Positions 40,998 to 42,544 of a stretch of 42,544 bases of DNA are shown here, piece after piece; the first letter of the stretch is position 1, and every line of letters begins with the position of its first letter. The translations under genes were made by a program, and so were the position numbers. The stretch is taken from contig JALHQU010000036.1 of NCBI GenBank assembly GCA_022841795.1, forward strand, positions 1 to 42,544. Reading direction: 5' to 3'. Source of the DNA: Fimbriiglobus sp. GTDB lineage: Bacteria; Planctomycetota; Planctomycetia; Gemmatales; Gemmataceae. The notes below the pieces were generated by a model. The model was not told the DNA's origin, did not search any database, and saw only the letters and a program-made list of their open reading frames with translations.

Positions 40998-42143
40998 ATG
41001 GCACAGGCGAAACCGCCGGTCCCGGCGAAGGTGATCGTGGCCGGCGGGTCACTCGGCGGCCTCGCGGCCGGCCTGGAACTGCTGTCCGCCGGGTGTGACG
41101 TGTCGGTGTTGGAGCGGTCCGGGCGGGTGCTCGACGACCGCGGGGCTGGCATCGTCATGCAGGCGGAGACGATGCACCTGCTCCGGAAGTACAAGCTCGC
41201 CGACGAGCACACGGCCGGGGTGTGGTCCCGGTTCCGGCAGTACCTGGACCCGGATGGCCACGGGCAGCCGGCCCCGTCGCAGCAACTCATGACCTCGTGG
41301 GGCCTCCTGTACGGGAAGCTCCGCTCGGCCTTCCCGGCCGAACGGTATCACGAGGGCCGGGCGGTGACCGGGTTCGAGGCGGTCGAGGACGGCGTCACGA
41401 TCACGACCGCCGACGGGCGGACCGAGCGGGCGGATCTGCTGGTCGGGGCCGACGGGTCGCGGTCGGCCATCCGGCAGGCGATGTTCCCGGCGGTGAAGCC
41501 ATCGTACTCGGGGTACGTGGCCTGGCGGGGGGTGGTGCCGGAGGCGGCGGCCGGGGCAGACCTGCTGCGGGTGTTCGCCAACCGGTTCACGTTTTTCCAG
41601 ACGGAGCGGAGCCACATCCTCTGCTACCTCATCCCCGGCCCGACCGGGGAGGTGGGCGAGGGGCAGCGGCGACTGAACTGGGTGTGGTACTGGAACGTGC
41701 CGGAGGCGGACCTGCCGGCGGTCATGACCGGGCGGGACGGGCGGGAGCGGGACTTCTCGGTGCCGCCCGGCCAGGCCCGGCCGGACCTGGTCGAGGCCCA
41801 GCGGGAGATCGCCCGGACCCGACTGGCGAAGCCGTTCGCCGACCTGGTCGAGGCGACGGCCGAGCCGTTCGTCCAGCCGATCCTCGACCTGGCCGTGCCG
41901 CGGATGGCGGTCGGGCGGGTGTGCCTGGTGGGGGACGCGGCGTTCATCCCCCGGCCGCACACGGCGGCGAGCACGTCGAAGGCGGCGGGAAACGCGATCG
42001 CGCTCGGCGAGGCGATCACCCGGCACCCGGGGGATCTCGACTCGGCGCTCGCGGCCTGGGAGCCGGAACAACTGGAACTCGGCCGCGACCTGGGGCGGCA
42101 CGGGAAGATGCTCGGCGACCGGTCCCAGTTCCCCGGCCGGTGA
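40998..42143 (+). CDS. FAD-dependent aromatic monooxygenase
   Basis: Product of 381 residues with AAGGGAGA 8 nt before the ATG. The flavoprotein hydroxylase signatures are in order: Rossmann AGGSLGGLAAGLEL (about 15-28), the DG motif VGADGSRSAIR (about 149-159) and the GD motif VGDAAFIPRPHTAAS (about 313-327). The NWVWYWNVPEADL segment resembles 2,6-dihydroxypyridine hydroxylase (DHPH) and related ring hydroxylases. It should use NAD(P)H and O2 to hydroxylate an aromatic ring; substrate unknown. It lies 47 bp behind the FrnE-like gene. The N-terminal GxGxxG is GGSLGG, common in this group. Confidence 0.9.
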   Translation: MAQAKPPVPAKVIVAGGSLGGLAAGLELLSAGCDVSVLERSGRVLDDRGAGIVMQAETMHLLRKYKLADEHTAGVWSRFRQYLDPDGHGQPAPSQQLMTSWGLLYGKLRSAFPAERYHEGRAVTGFEAVEDGVTITTADGRTERADLLVGADGSRSAIRQAMFPAVKPSYSGYVAWRGVVPEAAAGADLLRVFANRFTFFQTERSHILCYLIPGPTGEVGEGQRRLNWVWYWNVPEADLPAVMTGRDGRERDFSVPPGQARPDLVEAQREIARTRLAKPFADLVEATAEPFVQPILDLAVPRMAVGRVCLVGDAAFIPRPHTAASTSKAAGNAIALGEAITRHPGDLDSALAAWEPEQLELGRDLGRHGKMLGDRSQFPGR

Positions 42144-42175
42144 GCACGCGGGTGTGGGTTTTTCGGGAGCGGGCG

Positions 42176-42205
42176 GGGTTCACGGCCACGATGCGGCGTG
42201 AACCC
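42176..42205. terminator. Hairpin after the monooxygenase gene
   Basis: GGGTTCACG (42176-42184) pairs with CGTGAACCC (42197-42205), 33 bp past the stop; a second hairpin CGGGTGT/ACACCCG follows near 42236-42257. The rest of 42206-42500 shows no gene that I can support. Confidence 0.45.
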
Positions 42206-42501
42206 GATGCCCCAGACAACGGTTCGGGCTTCCCCGGGTGTGCCCCAGAACACCCGCAACTCGGACCCGAGGGCTCCCGCTGAGTGTCTGCGGCGGCAAA
42301 GTACGAAAAGTGTTGCCGTGCGGCCTGATCGGGGGTGCAGAAGTTCGCCGTGAAGACGGCACTGGCCAACCGCCCGTTCGCCGACTGTTTGGTATTCAAA
42401 GCGGCGATCGGCGACACCCTCGACTGACTGAGCTCGACTGATGCCGATTTCCGGCCGTTGGTGGTGATAGGGTTGGGGTCCTCCCAGCCCGAGCCGCCGC
42501 G

Positions 42502-42544
42502 ATGACGTTTCCGGTCGAAGCCCAACCGCTACTCGCCGTCTTGC
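42502..42544 (+). CDS. Possible gene start running off the window
   Basis: ATG at 42502 opens MTFPVEAQPLLAVL and continues past the end. GC-rich leader, no clear ribosome site. Too short to identify. Confidence 0.25.
   Translation, partial: MTFPVEAQPLLAVL

Noticed and set aside
42016-42525. Minus-strand frame of 169 codons at the right edge
   Set aside because: It overlaps the monooxygenase 3' end and the hairpins; composition looks only partly coding and no family is recognised.

Overview
The window looks like a chromosomal segment of a planctomycete, most likely of the Gemmataceae. The reasons are: very high GC throughout; two large Hanks-type Ser/Thr kinases, one with a TPR tail; a trigger factor gene followed by two clpP genes; an Uma2-family protein; many short lipoproteins; a small protein with the planctomycete-style LEER N-terminus; and intergenic spaces packed with palindromic repeats. 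This assignment is inference from gene content. No rRNA or species-specific marker is present.

Positions 1-31430 are ordinary core and lineage-specific chromosome. In order they carry: the end of a PQQ-type beta-propeller protein; a Ser/Thr kinase; a coiled-coil lipoprotein; a tig-clpP-clpP operon (minus strand) behind tRNA-Gly(GCC); a secreted DUF6263-like protein; a lipoprotein; an FHA-GGDEF protein with a small LEER-motif protein; a TPR kinase; rplU; a ParB-like protein; a GT87-like membrane glycosyltransferase; a Tat-exported amidase; a pair of unknown genes (643-aa protein and alpha/beta hydrolase); a TPR lipoprotein; a GAF-domain gene remnant; a metallophosphatase; a small membrane protein; trpD; lexA; a three-gene minus-strand group (S46 peptidase, Uma2, secreted protein); and a hypothetical gene.

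Positions 31433-32944 are a junction zone of broken pieces. They hold a 5'-truncated and catalytically damaged IS5-type transposase gene, two identical 37-nt CRISPR-type repeats around one 35-nt spacer, the first ~60 codons of an IS21 istA gene, and the 3' half of an Old Yellow Enzyme gene.

Positions 33000-42143 form a compact plus-strand redox/thiol island. Three tandem AraC-family regulators are followed by three transcription units: EthD-domain protein plus YdcZ-type transporter; egtB-egtD (ergothioneine synthesis); and FrnE-like DsbA protein plus FAD monooxygenase. Each unit is preceded by the same ~18-bp element, with two CAAGA-like half-sites one helical turn apart (one copy has TAAGA) and the motif start 35-36 bp before a TAnnnT -10 box. 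This is the best candidate for a new system: a self-contained AraC-controlled regulon whose operators can be read directly.

A second theme is the density of palindromic elements between genes. At least three repeated families are present (a 28-35 bp-stem palindrome in three copies, a 160-bp paired-hairpin element in two copies in opposite orientation, and CACAGAG-type inverted elements in two copies), plus several single hairpins. They sit mostly at gene 3' ends and may act as terminators.
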